DNA of 64,000 nt, taken from NCBI GenBank assembly GCA_935421135.1, contig OW285197.1, positions 8,596,723 to 8,660,722 on the forward strand, given 5' to 3'. The position numbers and the translations under genes were made by a program. Position 1 is the stretch's first letter, and each line of letters opens with the position of its first letter. The notes beneath the pieces were generated by a model. That model saw only the letters and a program-made list of their open reading frames with translations. It was not told the origin of the DNA and did not search any database. Source of the stretch: Bugulina stolonifera. Its lineage: Eukaryota > Bryozoa > Gymnolaemata > Cheilostomatida > Bugulidae. Positions 12,990-25,250 of this stretch are shown piece by piece.

Positions 12990-13479
12990 CTTACTTCAAT
13001 GATCTAAAGCAGCACACTACTCTGAAAGATTTGACTGCAGGTGAGTTCACCATTGTCAATATTGGTTTATGTGTAAAATTTTGGTGTCATCAATTTCAGA
13101 AAAACTACGCTGACCTAGAGCTTAATATCTTCTCACTGAGATTTGGACAAAATCTCTATCCTAAGAGTTTTGCAAAGTTTGAGCCAATGATGTGTCGAGG
13201 TTTTTTTATCTCTGTCGACCAATAGAGATTCACATGGTACTTATCAACAGCGGCGTAGCTGCCATTGTGCTGAATAATAAAGGGACTAGGTATTAACTGA
13301 CAAACCTATTCTGTTACACATATGAGCGTGTGTTTAGTAGACGCAAAAATGGAAGGTCTATTTAACTACTGTATTTGACAAAAAATTATTCATTTTCTGT
13401 TTTACTTCTTTAGTACAATTGCAAGTATACAATTGCTTCTAATTAAAAGTTTTGAATACCAGTTTATGCTGGCAGATGG

Positions 13480-13828
13480 AACACAATATGAAACATTAGT
13501 GATACCCTCAGCTAATCTATGGGGCTAATGGGGCACAACCACATTGGGAACTGCATGTTCATCAGTTTCTGGATGAAATATTTCCTGACCGATAGTTAGA
13601 AAGAGATGGGTCAATTCCATGGCCACGCCCTTGGACTTCTTTCTGTGGGGTTATGTGGAAGATATCATTTATGAACTAATGATTAATGACCTAGCTGACC
13701 TAAAAAGAAAGATCTCTAATGCCATTACCACCATTGATCAGGGTGTTTTACAGCAAACACGGCAAAAAATGGGTTATCGCCTTGATTTGCTTCGTGCAAC
13801 TAATGGTGCTCAAATGAAGATGTATTAA
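13480..13828 (+). pseudogene. Mariner/Tc1-type transposase remnant
   Basis: The translation carries the C-terminal signature of mariner-like DDE transposases: a stretch ending QFLDEIFPDR followed by a stop codon, then, after a frame change near 13620, PLDFFLWGYVEDIIYE and a helical tail to the stop at 13828. In the family, PLDFFLWGY lies in the catalytic core just after the second Asp. The N-terminal two thirds are missing. It sits in intron 3 of pseudogene B. Confidence 0.8.
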
Positions 13829-13967
13829 ATTAGGTGAAAACAAAACTTTGCTAATCACTGATGAAAATATACAAAAATTGGTTAAGATATCTCCACAACT
13901 GGCTTAGTAATATATTTTTTTCGAGTTGTATCAGGACTTTAAGGTCACATACATTTATTATAAACAA

Positions 13968-14872
13968 ACGAAGAGCTGAATTCCAAAATGAGACATATCC
14001 ACTTTTTCAAATTTCAGATATTTGAGAAACAATTTTCACAGCAAGGCTTTGTAGGCTACAACAGGCCACAAAACTTTCTGCATTTCAACATGTTTGACTT
14101 AGGCCCAATCATTGGGTTGTTTTATGAAAATCATGTGACCAATGTGGCCGTGCTACAGTCCTTTGAATTTCACATCACGTTCCAAAGTGAGACATACTCT
14201 CGGATATGTCTCACTTTGACACTGATTCATGTATACAACTGAATCAAATAGTTGAATGTTTTTATTTTCATATAACAGCACAGCTTGTACTAAATTAGTC
14301 AATGATCCAAAGTAAACAATGAAGCCCTTGTCACAATCTCCGACAGCAATCCAAACATTATTATGTGCATGCATGTTTCCACAAAAATTAAAAAATGAAT
14401 CAAATTGGCTATATTATGTTATTCTGACATTGCCACTTCTCCACTATGAAGAGCTTTTTTCTAATAGTTTGTTGGTGAGCCTCTTTGTTTGGTCTTTTTT
14501 GCTGCTACTGTTAGGAGAGGTTTGTTGAAAATTTTCTTCCAAGGAATCAAAGCCAGCAGGGTTGTACATTGAAGCCATTATTGAGTTCTGCATGGAATAC
14601 TAGGTTGATACTGATTGGCTGATTGGCTAAAGAGCACACATTGTCATTGGACAAAAGAATCTGTCTCATTTTAGAATTCAGCAATCATGGATATATCTCA
14701 TTTTGGAACAGTATACTGGTGTTTCCAATGTTATTACTGTGGATATGCAGCATTTTGAACAAAATATTTTGGTCCATATGAAACTTTGTACTGTGTAGAA
14801 TAACATGGGAAGTCAACCCCAATTTTTTTGAAAGTGGTCTATGTCTCATTTTGAAATTCAACTCTTCTTTTA
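13968..14872. repeat. Inverted-repeat-bounded unit (MITE-like)
   Basis: A 28-base stretch at 13969-13996 (GAATTCCAAAATGAGACATA inside) recurs inverted at about 14844-14871 with two mismatches. Related inverted copies lie at 14180-14220 (a small hairpin) and 14663-14684. No clear TSD is visible, so insertion boundaries are uncertain. Confidence 0.5.
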
Positions 14873-15435
14873 CACTTTGAACACTACTGTCCTATTTATA
14901 GGCATCAATGTTTTTCATCCAGGTCCTTGTGTCCTATTTATAGTCACTCGGTAGTTTCACTTTAACACCAATAGCATGATACAACTTCTGATGCACTAGC
15001 AGACTTTTATGACAGTCTAAAGAATTTCCTTCAAACAATTGGCTGAATTGGTGAGTTGAATTTAGTGCCTCCCGAATGCTGAAATTTTCATTTTGGAATG
15101 CAAAATCTTAGTTTACCATTAGTTTTGAATGTTGGTGGAGTAAAATAGCCACGCTTTTTGTAAATTTCAAATTGGTAAAAACGGGTGTTTATGAAAAGTT
15201 GTAGTTTTCAATCAAATGAAGATAGCTACAACCTGTAAATTTCATTAAATTCAGCAGGCCTTCAACTATAAATCAGTATGCAGTTTGATAAAAAAGATAT
15301 TTTAATTAGAGGCAGCGTGGGCCAATGAAATCACCCCAAAGCCGCCAGGAACACAGTGTTTCCTATTGTGCAAGCGGTCAGGGCTCAAAGTGACTCTGAA
15401 CTCTGAACCCTGTAGTATTCAACTGCATACTAATA

Positions 15436-15548
15436 ATTTAAATAAAACTGCATATTGAATTTTTCATATATGATGAACAACAGGGTTGCAGTTATAGCAA
15501 CCCTGTTGTTCATCATATGCAAAATTCAATATGCAGATTTATTTAAAT
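15436..15548. repeat. Long foldback (about 52-bp arms)
   Basis: The arms (15436-15489 and 15497-15548) are nearly perfect reverse complements around a 7-base loop; the inner stem is GATGAACAACAGGGTTGC. It lies in intron 3 of pseudogene B, 66 bases before exon 4. Confidence 0.85.
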
Positions 15549-16532
15549 CATTTTATTTAAATAGTTGATTAGTTAATTCAATCCATTGTAATCAACTATC
15601 TGGCAAGTTTTTAGGAGCTACAATAACTCTATCCAGTGACTACACAGTCAACAATAAACATGGTGCATACAGAGCTACAAATAGAATCTCTGGACCATCA
15701 GAGTATGGCTTCGGTGAAAAGTACAGTATAGCTGCTACTGATTCTGAACTCTCTCCATAGATTCAAGCTGATCTTCTTACTAACTATTACATATTTCAGG
15801 TGGAAATATGGAACAGATCGGAAGCTGTAATAGACGGTTGGTTAAATACACGCATAGCTAAATATACGCTAGTATTCTGATCATTCAATGTGTGCTGTTC
15901 AGCCAAAAAATATTGGCATGAGGATTATATTTAGCTTCCGTATGATATTATGCTAACTTCATAGATTAAGATCCATGTTTATGTTTGGGGTGATTGGGTA
16001 AGGGAAGTACCTAAATTAAAACACAGGAACACGGTCTACTGTTTCCATTTTGATGAAAAGTACAAAGACTATCCCGTTTGCTGTTAGCTCCTGTGCCTAC
16101 ATGCTACATGCTACAGGCTACATGTACATCTGTGGTTTGAAAGTATTTTACAAGCACATGCTTCTACTGTGTGGCTTAGGGCCTAAAACAAACAGAGAAA
16201 TGTGGCGTTACACATTAGATTGGCATTTGATTTAAAACATACAAAAATCCCTAACACTGTGATTTAGCATATTATGTCTCTATATTTAACAGTAATGAAT
16301 GACAGACTGGCTAATGTAAGAGTAACAGTATGTTGGTGAGAGTGATGCCAACTTTGATGATCCTCTAAAAGATGAGATCTGTAACTACCTTCCTGGACAA
16401 CCACCAGCAGATCAGTTTTTGGTTACTTGTCACACAATAATGTACGGTAGATATGTGAGGGTAACAGCTGTTGAGATCGATGACAAACTGAATATCTATG
16501 AGATGGAGATCCATGGATTTCCACTCATATAA

Positions 16533-17640
16533 ATGGTGAAAAATGTTATTATATTATTTAATTGTTGACTATACCCACTGCACTTGCGTTCCTGCAAAGC
16601 AAGGAGAGCAATAAAAATGGCTAGCTACATGTATATAATTACATTTAGTAATGGTGCAAGTAACTGTATTTCTTTATGTTGTATGCCTGTAGTTGTGCCA
16701 GTAACAATCAATAGTGTTGACACTGTACTAACTGGTTGTTCAGCTAGTATAGCAATCAGCGTGCCGTTTGTTCAGCTATGCAAAGACCAACATGTTGGTC
16801 TTCTCAGACCACGTCATTACGGAGTGCTGTTGGGATTGGTTAATATCAGATACAATGACTCCAATTATATAATTTATTCAAAGGGGTTACGACATGTGGT
16901 TTACGTCTATGTTCAATGCAGCCTCTCTTATTTAGATTTGTTGCATTTGTGCTACTATAAGCAGAGTTGTGTCCTCTTGCCTATGATTGACTCATTAGCA
17001 CTATTCAATGCTGCTTCAAACGCAACTTTGTTATGAAGACGCAACTGCGTGCTTTACGTCTTATAGAGAAAATGTTGAATTCAAACTGTTTGCATAGAAA
17101 GAGTACAGTAGTGAACAAATGATTTCACAGTGTTTACTAATATAGCTGTAGGATAACTTGTGCAAGTTTTTGAATTTTTCTGGGCTTTCCTTTTGCTGTC
17201 AATAAGAAGCTGCCTTTATTTGTAGGTCCGTTATTTCATCTGGCCGCACTATATACTGCGGCTGTTATTGTGTTTTTCTATATACATGTACCTATACATT
17301 GTGTTGTGGCCTAGTTGTTCTAAATATAGCCTGGAAGGCACAAACATAGGGTTACTACAGTACTAAAATAGTAAATATCTAGGCACTAAATATATTGTGC
17401 CACTAAATAGCTGAGTGCGCCTTAACACTACCTTAAAACACGTAGCATAACCCCTTTAAAACAAGCTTGGGTTATTGTCTGGATATTAATCAAGGCCACT
17501 TGTGGACTGGTAGCACGCATTGCCTATAGCGCCATGCCAACATTACTGACACCGAAGTTGCTTCGCCGAAGCTCACGGCCTCTCGTGTAATCGAGCCTTA
17601 AGCTCTGACATTAAAGGACTGTGAGAGATATCTAGTATCT
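16533..17640. other. No gene recognised; isolated 150-codon frame
   Basis: A + strand frame at 16584-17036 (150 codons) is long for this composition but has no recognisable domain, no signal peptide and no splice context. It begins just after pseudogene B. I leave it uncalled. The rest is AT-rich DNA. Confidence 0.4.
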
Positions 17641-17900
17641 ATACTGCAGGGTAGAGTTATCCTCTCTCTTTGCACATAAATTTAGGTTAATGTTCCCTTC
17701 CCATAGTACATTAGAGTTATATTCAGTCTTTAGTGTAGTGTTATCACCTCTTTACAGTTCTTTAGAGTTTTCCTCTCTTCATAGAGTACTTTAGAGTTAT
17801 CCTTTATCTATTTAGCAGTGTAGAGTTGTCTACTCTCTATTTTGCTCTTCAGAATTATCTTCTCTTTCTACAGCAGTACAGAGATATCTATGGAGGCAAT
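17640..17900. repeat. Degenerate GAGTTATCYTCTCT repeat block
   Basis: At least seven irregular copies of a motif like TAGAGTTATCCTCTCT occur at roughly 30-45-base spacing, interspersed with CAGTAC-like elements. The same family is seen at about 7970-8640 and 60570-60690. Confidence 0.55.
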
Positions 17901-18315
17901 TTCTGTGCCTACAGCACAGCTCAAAACAAATTAATCAATGCCGCTTAGCACAATATATTGTACAGCATAATTCTGTGCAAATGTGATTTATATTGTGCAC
18001 TTTGAGATCAAGTTGTGCTGCAGCATAGATTTAGATCAACTGAACAAGTTATGTGGGTTTTAGAAAACTATAATATACAGAGTTATCTTCTCTTTCTACA
18101 GAAGTATAGAGAATCCAATGGAGGAAATTTCTGTGTCTACAGCACAGCTCACAACAAAATAATCAATGCTGCTTAGCTTAATATGTTGTACAGTGTGATT
18201 CTATTCCAGTCTGATTTATAGTATGCACTTTGAGACTAAGTAGTGGGGCAGCATAGATTTAGATTCAAAATCCAGAACAACTGAACAAGTTATGTGGGTC
18301 TTGCGAAAATATTAC
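17855..18315 (+). promoter_or_regulatory. Tandemly duplicated promoter/5' end of copy C
   Basis: Two head-to-tail copies of about 228 bp (17855-18080 and 18083-18315) share TTATCTTCTCTTTCTACAG at their left ends and AACTGAACAAGTTATGTGGG at their right ends. The second copy includes the real start codon at 18292. The first contains a matching ATG at 18051 whose frame departs from the signal peptide after four codons. The duplication therefore covers the presumed promoter, 5' UTR and first codons of the PAN/F5-8C gene. Confidence 0.75.
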
Positions 18316-19955
18316 ATTCACATATGTTGGGTAATTTTTGCCTCTGTACCAGTAGCCGTTTGCATGGGAGTACAACAATCATGTGAAGGTGATTCACGTT
18401 ATCGGATCCTGCATAATGTGAATGGAATATCAGGAAGAGAAAACATAGAAATTGGAGCTAACAGAAGTAAGTATTTCTTGCAAATTCATTATATTATATA
18501 AGTGGCTTCGATATATTTGGCAAAGAGATAGCTCTGTATATCTATAAACTACTAAGACAGAAATGCCACACACTCTACACTCTTACTCAAGTTGATTCAA
18601 GCAGTATTTTGAAATCCATGACTTTAATACAGCAGCAATGACCAGCTGATAACCAATGACCAGCTGATGACCAATGACCAGCTGATGAAAAATGACCAGC
18701 TGATGAAAAATGACCAGCTGATAACTTAAAGTGTGATTGAATTATGATAATGAGCCATCGCCAAAGACGGCTCACTCTACATCATTGCGTTGATATATTC
18801 AGTGATTCCAGTTATCATTCAGAGGCTGTAAATTGCAATAAATGGAAAATTATCCAATCTGAATTACCAAAATTACTATTAGATTTTTCACAAAAGCAGG
18901 GACAATTCAGCTTACAAATTTAAATTTTAACATGCTTGGATCAAAAATGGCATTAAAAATTTGATATGGGCTCTATAATAACTGCTGAAGCCAAATGAAA
19001 TATGACTTGGCTTACAGCAGTTAATCAGTTAATATATATATAACTTGACGGATACCAGAGTTCCAGAAGACATAGAAAGAGTTGACTTGAAATTTCAAAG
19101 TTTTGATTCACTGCCAAACGTATTGATTCATGTGTTGACTAATATGGAGAGTATCAATTCCCCAAGACAGTCAGCTGTAGTTCTTGCCATACACTATCTT
19201 GATTGGAGAAAGTTATTTGCAGCTCTTCGAACAGTAATCATTACCTTTTTATTACTCAGAAATGTTTTGTCAAAGTACTGAGATAAGTGACACAGCAAGC
19301 AACTAATCAACCCACTCAAATAAACTAACCCGTATTAGCGCTCATTGAGTTGCAAGGGAATGAAGAATATAAGCATGAACTTTTGTAGATATTAGACGAG
19401 CGATCAACTGTATGTCTCTGTGTGACTCTGCCAATGAGAAATGTCTGTCAGGAACCTACAACTCTGTAAATAAAACGTGTCACTTGTACAGCGATGCTGT
19501 AGAAGTTACTGTGGGTAGAGGAAGTGATATCATCTACTTTGAGAAGGCTCCAGGTATCTGCAATTGTACTATCATTCATACAAAAAATATAAAGTAAATT
19601 TTAATTTACATGAAATAATATACTTATATACTAAATAGCTACATCATAGATTATCAACCCAAATGAATAGTGCCATTCATTTATTGCTCAGGTGTCAGTT
19701 ATACAGAGTTGAATCAAACAGAACTGCTGGAGTTTTCAAGTGAGAATGTCTCTTCTCATAAAATATGCATGACTCATTGCTCTCTCAGCCAATCATGTGC
19801 TGCCTTCTCCTACAATGAGACAACATCTCTCTGTGCTATGTCTCAAGGACCAGATGTGGTTCGTTACCAGGGAAGCGATGGAAAGCTGACATATGTGAAG
19901 AAATGTCATCTTGATGAATTGATAACTTATGTATTTTCAAAGAAACTTACCACAG
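18292..19955 (+). CDS. Secreted PAN/apple plus F5/8C protein, copy C: exons 1-3
   Basis: Exons 18292-18466, 19389-19553 and 19692-19955 carry the signal peptide (hydrophobic HICWVIFASVPVAVCMG) and two Cys-rich PAN/apple-like modules (CMSLCDSANEKC; CMTHCSLSQSCAAFSYN). Phases (1,1,1) match copy A exactly. The next exons in phase and in homologous order are at 47264-47479 and 47843-48081. The joined message totals 1,059 coding nucleotides, 352 codons plus stop, the same length as copy A. The first exon is diverged from copy A while exon 2 is highly similar. The third intron is 27.3 kb and holds the nested retrotransposon. Predicted role: extracellular binding protein. Confidence 0.82.
18637..18725. 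repeat. 18-bp minisatellite
   Basis: Five copies of an 18-bp unit beginning AATGACCAGCTGATGA, with small variation at the junctions, in intron 1 of copy C. The short reverse-strand frame here (repeated SAGHW/F) is a product of the repeat. Confidence 0.9.
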
Positions 19956-21150
19956 GTATGATTATCAATACAACCGATTACTTTTTTTTTATTTTGAGAT
20001 GATTGTGTTGCATTACTGTATGTATTTTGTGAACTGCTACTTTAATATTGCTAAGGCAGTAGCACTAGAAATGTAAACTTAGCATGTTTTATGCACTACC
20101 TGACTATTCCGTCTAGCAACTAGACGTAAATGTCTAGATGGGTTATCTATATTCTGTGTGTAATCAAATAGTACCCCAAAGCTACTCAGTAAACCATAAT
20201 TGACACAAATACCAAAATGAATATTTGAATATTTGTGATATATTTGTCAAGTAGCCATCTGAAAAAATCTATATACATGTACATTGTATGCAATGTGATT
20301 TATAACATAAATACTACTATCCATGTAGCAATCAATATAATTTCACAAAGATCATCCTATAGTCGAAAGGTTAAGGAAATTAACACTTGATAGTAATATG
20401 GAGAAGGCATGCCACTGCAGCCTTTAGTGTTGATCCAGAGGAAAGCGCCTGGTGTCAGCTGTCAACTCAATATATTATGTACATGTATACGCATGTATAA
20501 TGTCAGAATGTGTCTACAGGTAGTTTAGCTGGCAGCTCTATAAGCCAGTCAATAGCTAAGAAAAGCTGACGAATAATATAATATTAATATAATATATATT
20601 ATTATAATGTATTATATAACATATAATATAATATATATTATTATAATGTATTATATAACATATACATGTATATATATATAATACATTATAATAATATGTA
20701 TATATAATATACATAATATATATAATAAATATATTATATAATATATAATATTAATGCATTTCGATGAGAATATTAGAGATGCATACATACTGGTAGTTAA
20801 AGCTTGGCACATAAATTATGTACATCCGGACCTTTTTATATCAGTGGAATTGACACTTGAGTTTATTTACTCTAACAACTTTTGTTATGGAGGTTATTTA
20901 TTTGTTGTCCAGCAACAAATTAAATATTAGTTTCATATAAATACTATCAAATACGCAATGTGTCTCATAGAATAGTTAGTTTGATAGAGAGAATTCCGTA
21001 GATAGTTTGTGTTTAGACATCAATTACAAATTATTATCTGATAACTTATTCCTGGAGCTAGTTTACAGCAAAGCCGAAGATCTTACAGATAAATAATGAA
21101 CGCTTTACTATTTCAGGGAGATATGCATGCGTTTTATGGACATGCTTGCC
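19956..21150. other. Intron 3 of copy C, left part: AT-rich palindromic tract
   Basis: No exon recognised. From about 20570 to 20760 the DNA is almost pure A/T with direct and inverted copies of TAATATATATTATTATAATG and its reverse complement, which could fold into a large cruciform. Confidence 0.6.
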
Positions 21151-21154
21151 ACAG

Positions 21155-21545
21155 ATACATGGTGCACATTGATACATGGTACACATTGATACATGGTATA
21201 CATTGATACATGGTACACATTGATACATGGTACACATTGATACATGGTACACATTGATACATAATACACATTGATACATGATACACATTGATACATGGTA
21301 CATATACTGCACAACATGGTACACATACTGCACATGGTACATATACACATGTTACATACACATGGTACATGCACATGGTACATGCACATGGTACATGCAC
21401 ATGGTACATGCACATGGTACATATACATGGTACATATACATGGTACAAGTACATGATACATGTACATGGTACACGTACATGGTACACGCACATGGTACAC
21501 GTACATTGTACATGGTACACGTACATGGTACATATTACAGGTATA
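21155..21545. repeat. Minisatellite arrays (17-bp, then 12-bp units)
   Basis: About eight units of ACATTGATACATGGTAC (21155-21300) pass into about a dozen units of a 12-bp type ACATGGTACATG with variants (to 21545). Both are built on the palindrome GGTACATGTACC-like core. The overlapping long frames on both strands (His/Tyr/Met/Val/Pro/Cys repeats) are translations of the repeat. Confidence 0.92.
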
Positions 21546-24500
21546 TTATACATTTGAATACACGGTAGCTGAGTAGTGTAGTGGTGAATTGCTGGAATCT
21601 AGACTTTAGGGTCACACATATAATATGTTTAAAGGATCCCTGTCACTAATTACTTTGCTCAGCAAATGTAGATTTGTGTTAAAATGAAAGCAGCAGGAAA
21701 GTTACAAGTTGCAGAGTTGTGCTCTAAACATATTTTTGCTTCCCATAATGCATCGTGTGATGCGCTATGTGCTGCCCTAGGACGAATTTTTTAATGAAGA
21801 CACCCTAAACGGCAATTTTTTTATATAAGTTGTATAGAGAGAGGTTTGGTTTTTTGCAAATATTTTCAAAAGTAGCCTGAAATATGCAAAAATAATCCAT
21901 GGGCATATACTACTTGCACCCATGCACCCTTCAATTTATATTACACCTTCGAAAGAGGTTTTATTTTTATAGCTGCCATTGTTTATTCGAAACTATGGAT
22001 TATCATACTAATATCAAATTTTATAAACAAAACAAAGTCACATGACCATGCTAGCCCTCTGCACGCGGTATTTTGTTTACAATACCATTGAACACAGAGT
22101 TATTGCAAGTACCAAGATACTATACTATACTAATACTATCTATCTTCGTCCATGGCTATGGATTGAGTTGAGAATTCATAGTGCACAGCATAGAGGTAGG
22201 TGCACAGAACGCTAAGAATGGCGTTCAAAGTTGGATTTTCATTTCATAAATTTCATTTTCTAAAAAATATGAACTTAGTTTATGGCCAGATTGTCAGCCA
22301 GCACAATACTCAGAATGGTAAGCATTTGATAGGAATGTACTCTTTTTTTATTTATTTGACTTAAAAAACAAATGATTAAATTTTAAATTAAATATTTATA
22401 CTAATTTTTAAATGATTAAAAAAGTTAGATAAATGATAATACAAAAAGTAAGTCATATGATTATGATATTTCATATTATTATAATATTAATTAGGCTATA
22501 TTATGATATAATATTATATAATATTCTAAGTGATTATCTGTAGAGACATTATAATATGACATTACTATTATGTTTTTGGAATCATCACCTCCTATCATAT
22601 TGTATGTGTAAAGCTAGCAGCTAGTAGCTAATAGCTTTTGGCTAGAGTAGCTTATAGCTAGTAAGCTAGTAGATATCTTCTTTGTATATAAACACTTCTG
22701 TTCAATATGGTTAGGTCAGATGAGATTGAGCTGTAATACAATACATATATAAGCTGTTATAAGAATACAACATTATCATTATGATTTTAACACATTATGT
22801 TATATAATGTTACAATACTGTCACTGTGAAACTAAATTTCAATTAATATTCAATTGAGTTTTGACAATCGGTCACAATGAACTTTGCAAAAATGTGAAGT
22901 TACTGTATTGTTGTATTAAATCATCTACAATATACATATTCAAATACAATTTTAATTTACAGTATACATATCTTGCAAAAATATAGTTGACTCATTTAGC
23001 CAAGCAAACTTTGAATGTAAATGCGAACAATAATTCCATCATAAAGTTTATTTCTAAAATAATCAATTGACTGATCTGGTCTGTCCAAGATATTTGAATT
23101 ACTGTATTTAGTTTATTCACTCACTATTGATGTGTTCTCTTCGAGGGTCACAACCATTTTTCTTAATGAAATGCTCTACATTTTGAATTGCAGATGGTAC
23201 ATATTGGATTGCAAAAGAAGCATTCCAAATGTACAGTTCACCCGTACTCCAAGAGGTTTCTTCAACAAGTAACTATGTAAAAGGTGAAGCGTTATAGTGC
23301 TTCAGCATTCAAGCTGAATGATTACGATTGAAGACAAACTTCTGCTGGCATCCTACATGGACTGTGTATCTCATTATGATTTTTGCCCACAATGTATAGT
23401 ATACATACACTGTTCATGTTCAATACTTTACACAGGTATTTTACCCTGGATTCGGCTGTTTTCATCGTTGTGTTTTGTTACAAACAGATATCGTAAATCA
23501 ACAATAAATGTTTTAAAAGATTGAAGTTGAATAGTCATTTGATGTTCTCATATTTAATAACTAAGAATGACGATTACATTTTCAGAAAGTACGACAGACC
23601 AAATAATAGCCAGAATCATTTCAAACATTTTTGTTTAAATGTATATGAATCATAGTTAGGCGGATTTACACTTGTACACTTGATATTCTATGGCTATTGA
23701 TTTTAGTCTCCAGCACTTTGCTAAAAGTATACTAGTAGGCCTAAATAAATCTTGCAATTACAGCTCTGTGTCATAAAACAGAGAGGGCAATAAAATTTGT
23801 CTAGAGACTGCATTGGTAAATAATCAGTAAATTAATGTTCATAACTAACAGCACTTACATGTCATTGCAAATGGAAAATTGCAGTTTCATCTAGTAAAAT
23901 AAACCCTCCCTAAAGCCTGGGAAAAATAAGAAAAATAGCACAAAATGCATGTCAAATCAAGTACAATAGTCTATAAAGTATAATTTTGAGCTGCGTGCAT
24001 TTTCAATTGACTATGACTGAAAACACATAAAAATGTTTAACATACAAAACATGAGTAATCTTGGAATTCAAAATAATGACATCTTGGAACAAACTAAATC
24101 TACTCGGCTAATTGCAAATAACCATGAATGCATAATATTAGTTCTTGTTAACATTAAAGCTTGGGGATTACGATGGCTTGAAACCTGGCAGTAATAATCA
24201 AATTAGTAAATAGAAAAGATCACTAAGGTAACTGCACAATATAGAAAAAGATCAAAATAGAATTGGCCATCACAGACATCAAATACAGCGTGTACTGTAC
24301 TCATTGAAATTCTATTTACTGAAAGATCATACATGAAATATCAGGCCAACTATAACTAATACATATAAAAATGAAGAAAATTCCTATTGTGTCAGAATAT
24401 TAATATTTGAAGGTGCCGATCGGTCAATACTTTACAAACCACACGATTGATTTAGTTGCTCAAATTGTCGGTAAGTACTTCAGCTCAAGCATGTTGCTTG

Positions 24501-25246
24501 GTAGATGTTTCTACAACATTATGTGAACATGTTATCATACTATTGGATCACTTAAAAGTACATTAACATCAACAGATGGTACCTAAAATCAGACCACACT
24601 AAGTAACGGAATATAACTGCTAGGTACAATGTAATAGATTGAAAATAATGAATACAAATCAAACAGATTTTGCTAGGCTACATTCCAAAAACCACAGTAC
24701 AGAAAAGTAATATGTAGATGCAGCAGTGTTTACAGTGAAAATTTCGCTGTACTGATGCGTCAACACTTCACATTTTTTGATTAGACAGAACCTTGAAAGT
24801 GTATGATGCACTTACCCTATGTGTACCTATGTACACCAAGTCAACTCAGTGTCCAAGGTACAATACTCGTCACTCAAGTATGACTTTAGGAAGCTGCCAT
24901 TGATGGGACTTCACATTCCTGGGTCATAGTCTTAACAAACTGCTAAAAAGAAGCATTCATTACACACATTTTAGTCATCATAGTATTATTATTACAACAG
25001 AGAAAGCAAATGAGTTGAATATAGTGTTATCAAAAGTTATTTTACTTGCAGCTGCAATATCAAGTGATGCAATTATTTTGAAATTTATTAAATTAAGTTT
25101 TTGATCAGGTGCTGTATATAGACCTACATATTTATGTAGATAGCAACAATCATAGTTAATAAAGTTAATACTATAATCCCAATATTTTATTTTGCATTTT
25201 ATCCATTTTAGTAGAGTTTAAAATAGTAAAGTAGGCTACATGCATA
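21546..25246. other. Intron 3 of copy C: no gene recognised; possible TTAA-element end
   Basis: No convincing exon. At 21629 TTAA is followed by AGGATCC(C)TGTCAC; the inverted counterpart lies at 47129-47146. They may be the two ends of one TTAA-type DNA element into which the retrotransposon inserted. A weak two-exon frame (22219-22318 joined to 23194-23290) has splice-like borders but no recognisable domain. Confidence 0.35.
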
Positions 25247-25250
25247 ATTA

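Larger units (their letters stand above)
10747..16532 (+). pseudogene. Decayed PAN/F5-8C paralogue, copy B
   Basis: All five exons of the family can be aligned to copy A: about 10747-10903, 11559-11720, 12036-13040 (interrupted by a transposon), 15615-15836 and 16293-16532. Splice sites are still recognisable. Breaks seen directly: no ATG in the signal-peptide frame of exon 1; CGA to TGA four codons into exon 2; a conserved Cys changed to Phe in exon 2; TAG and TGA stops in exon 3; a 720-bp hAT-like insertion in exon 3; TGG to TAG in exon 4; and four extra bases near 16330 that shift exon 5. The introns have also grown by insertion of a mariner remnant and foldbacks. It is a dead duplicate between two intact genes. 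Confidence 0.85.

Noticed and set aside
16584..17036. 150-codon frame after pseudogene B
   Set aside because: No domain, signal peptide, splice structure or homologous pattern in the other two paralogue loci.
21058..21568. Five overlapping 90-140-codon frames rich in Tyr, His, Met, Val and Cys
   Set aside because: They are translations of 17-bp and 12-bp minisatellites on both strands.
22219..23290. Two-exon frame with splice-like borders in intron 3 of copy C
   Set aside because: Only about 70 codons, no domain, and AT-rich DNA gives many such borders by chance.
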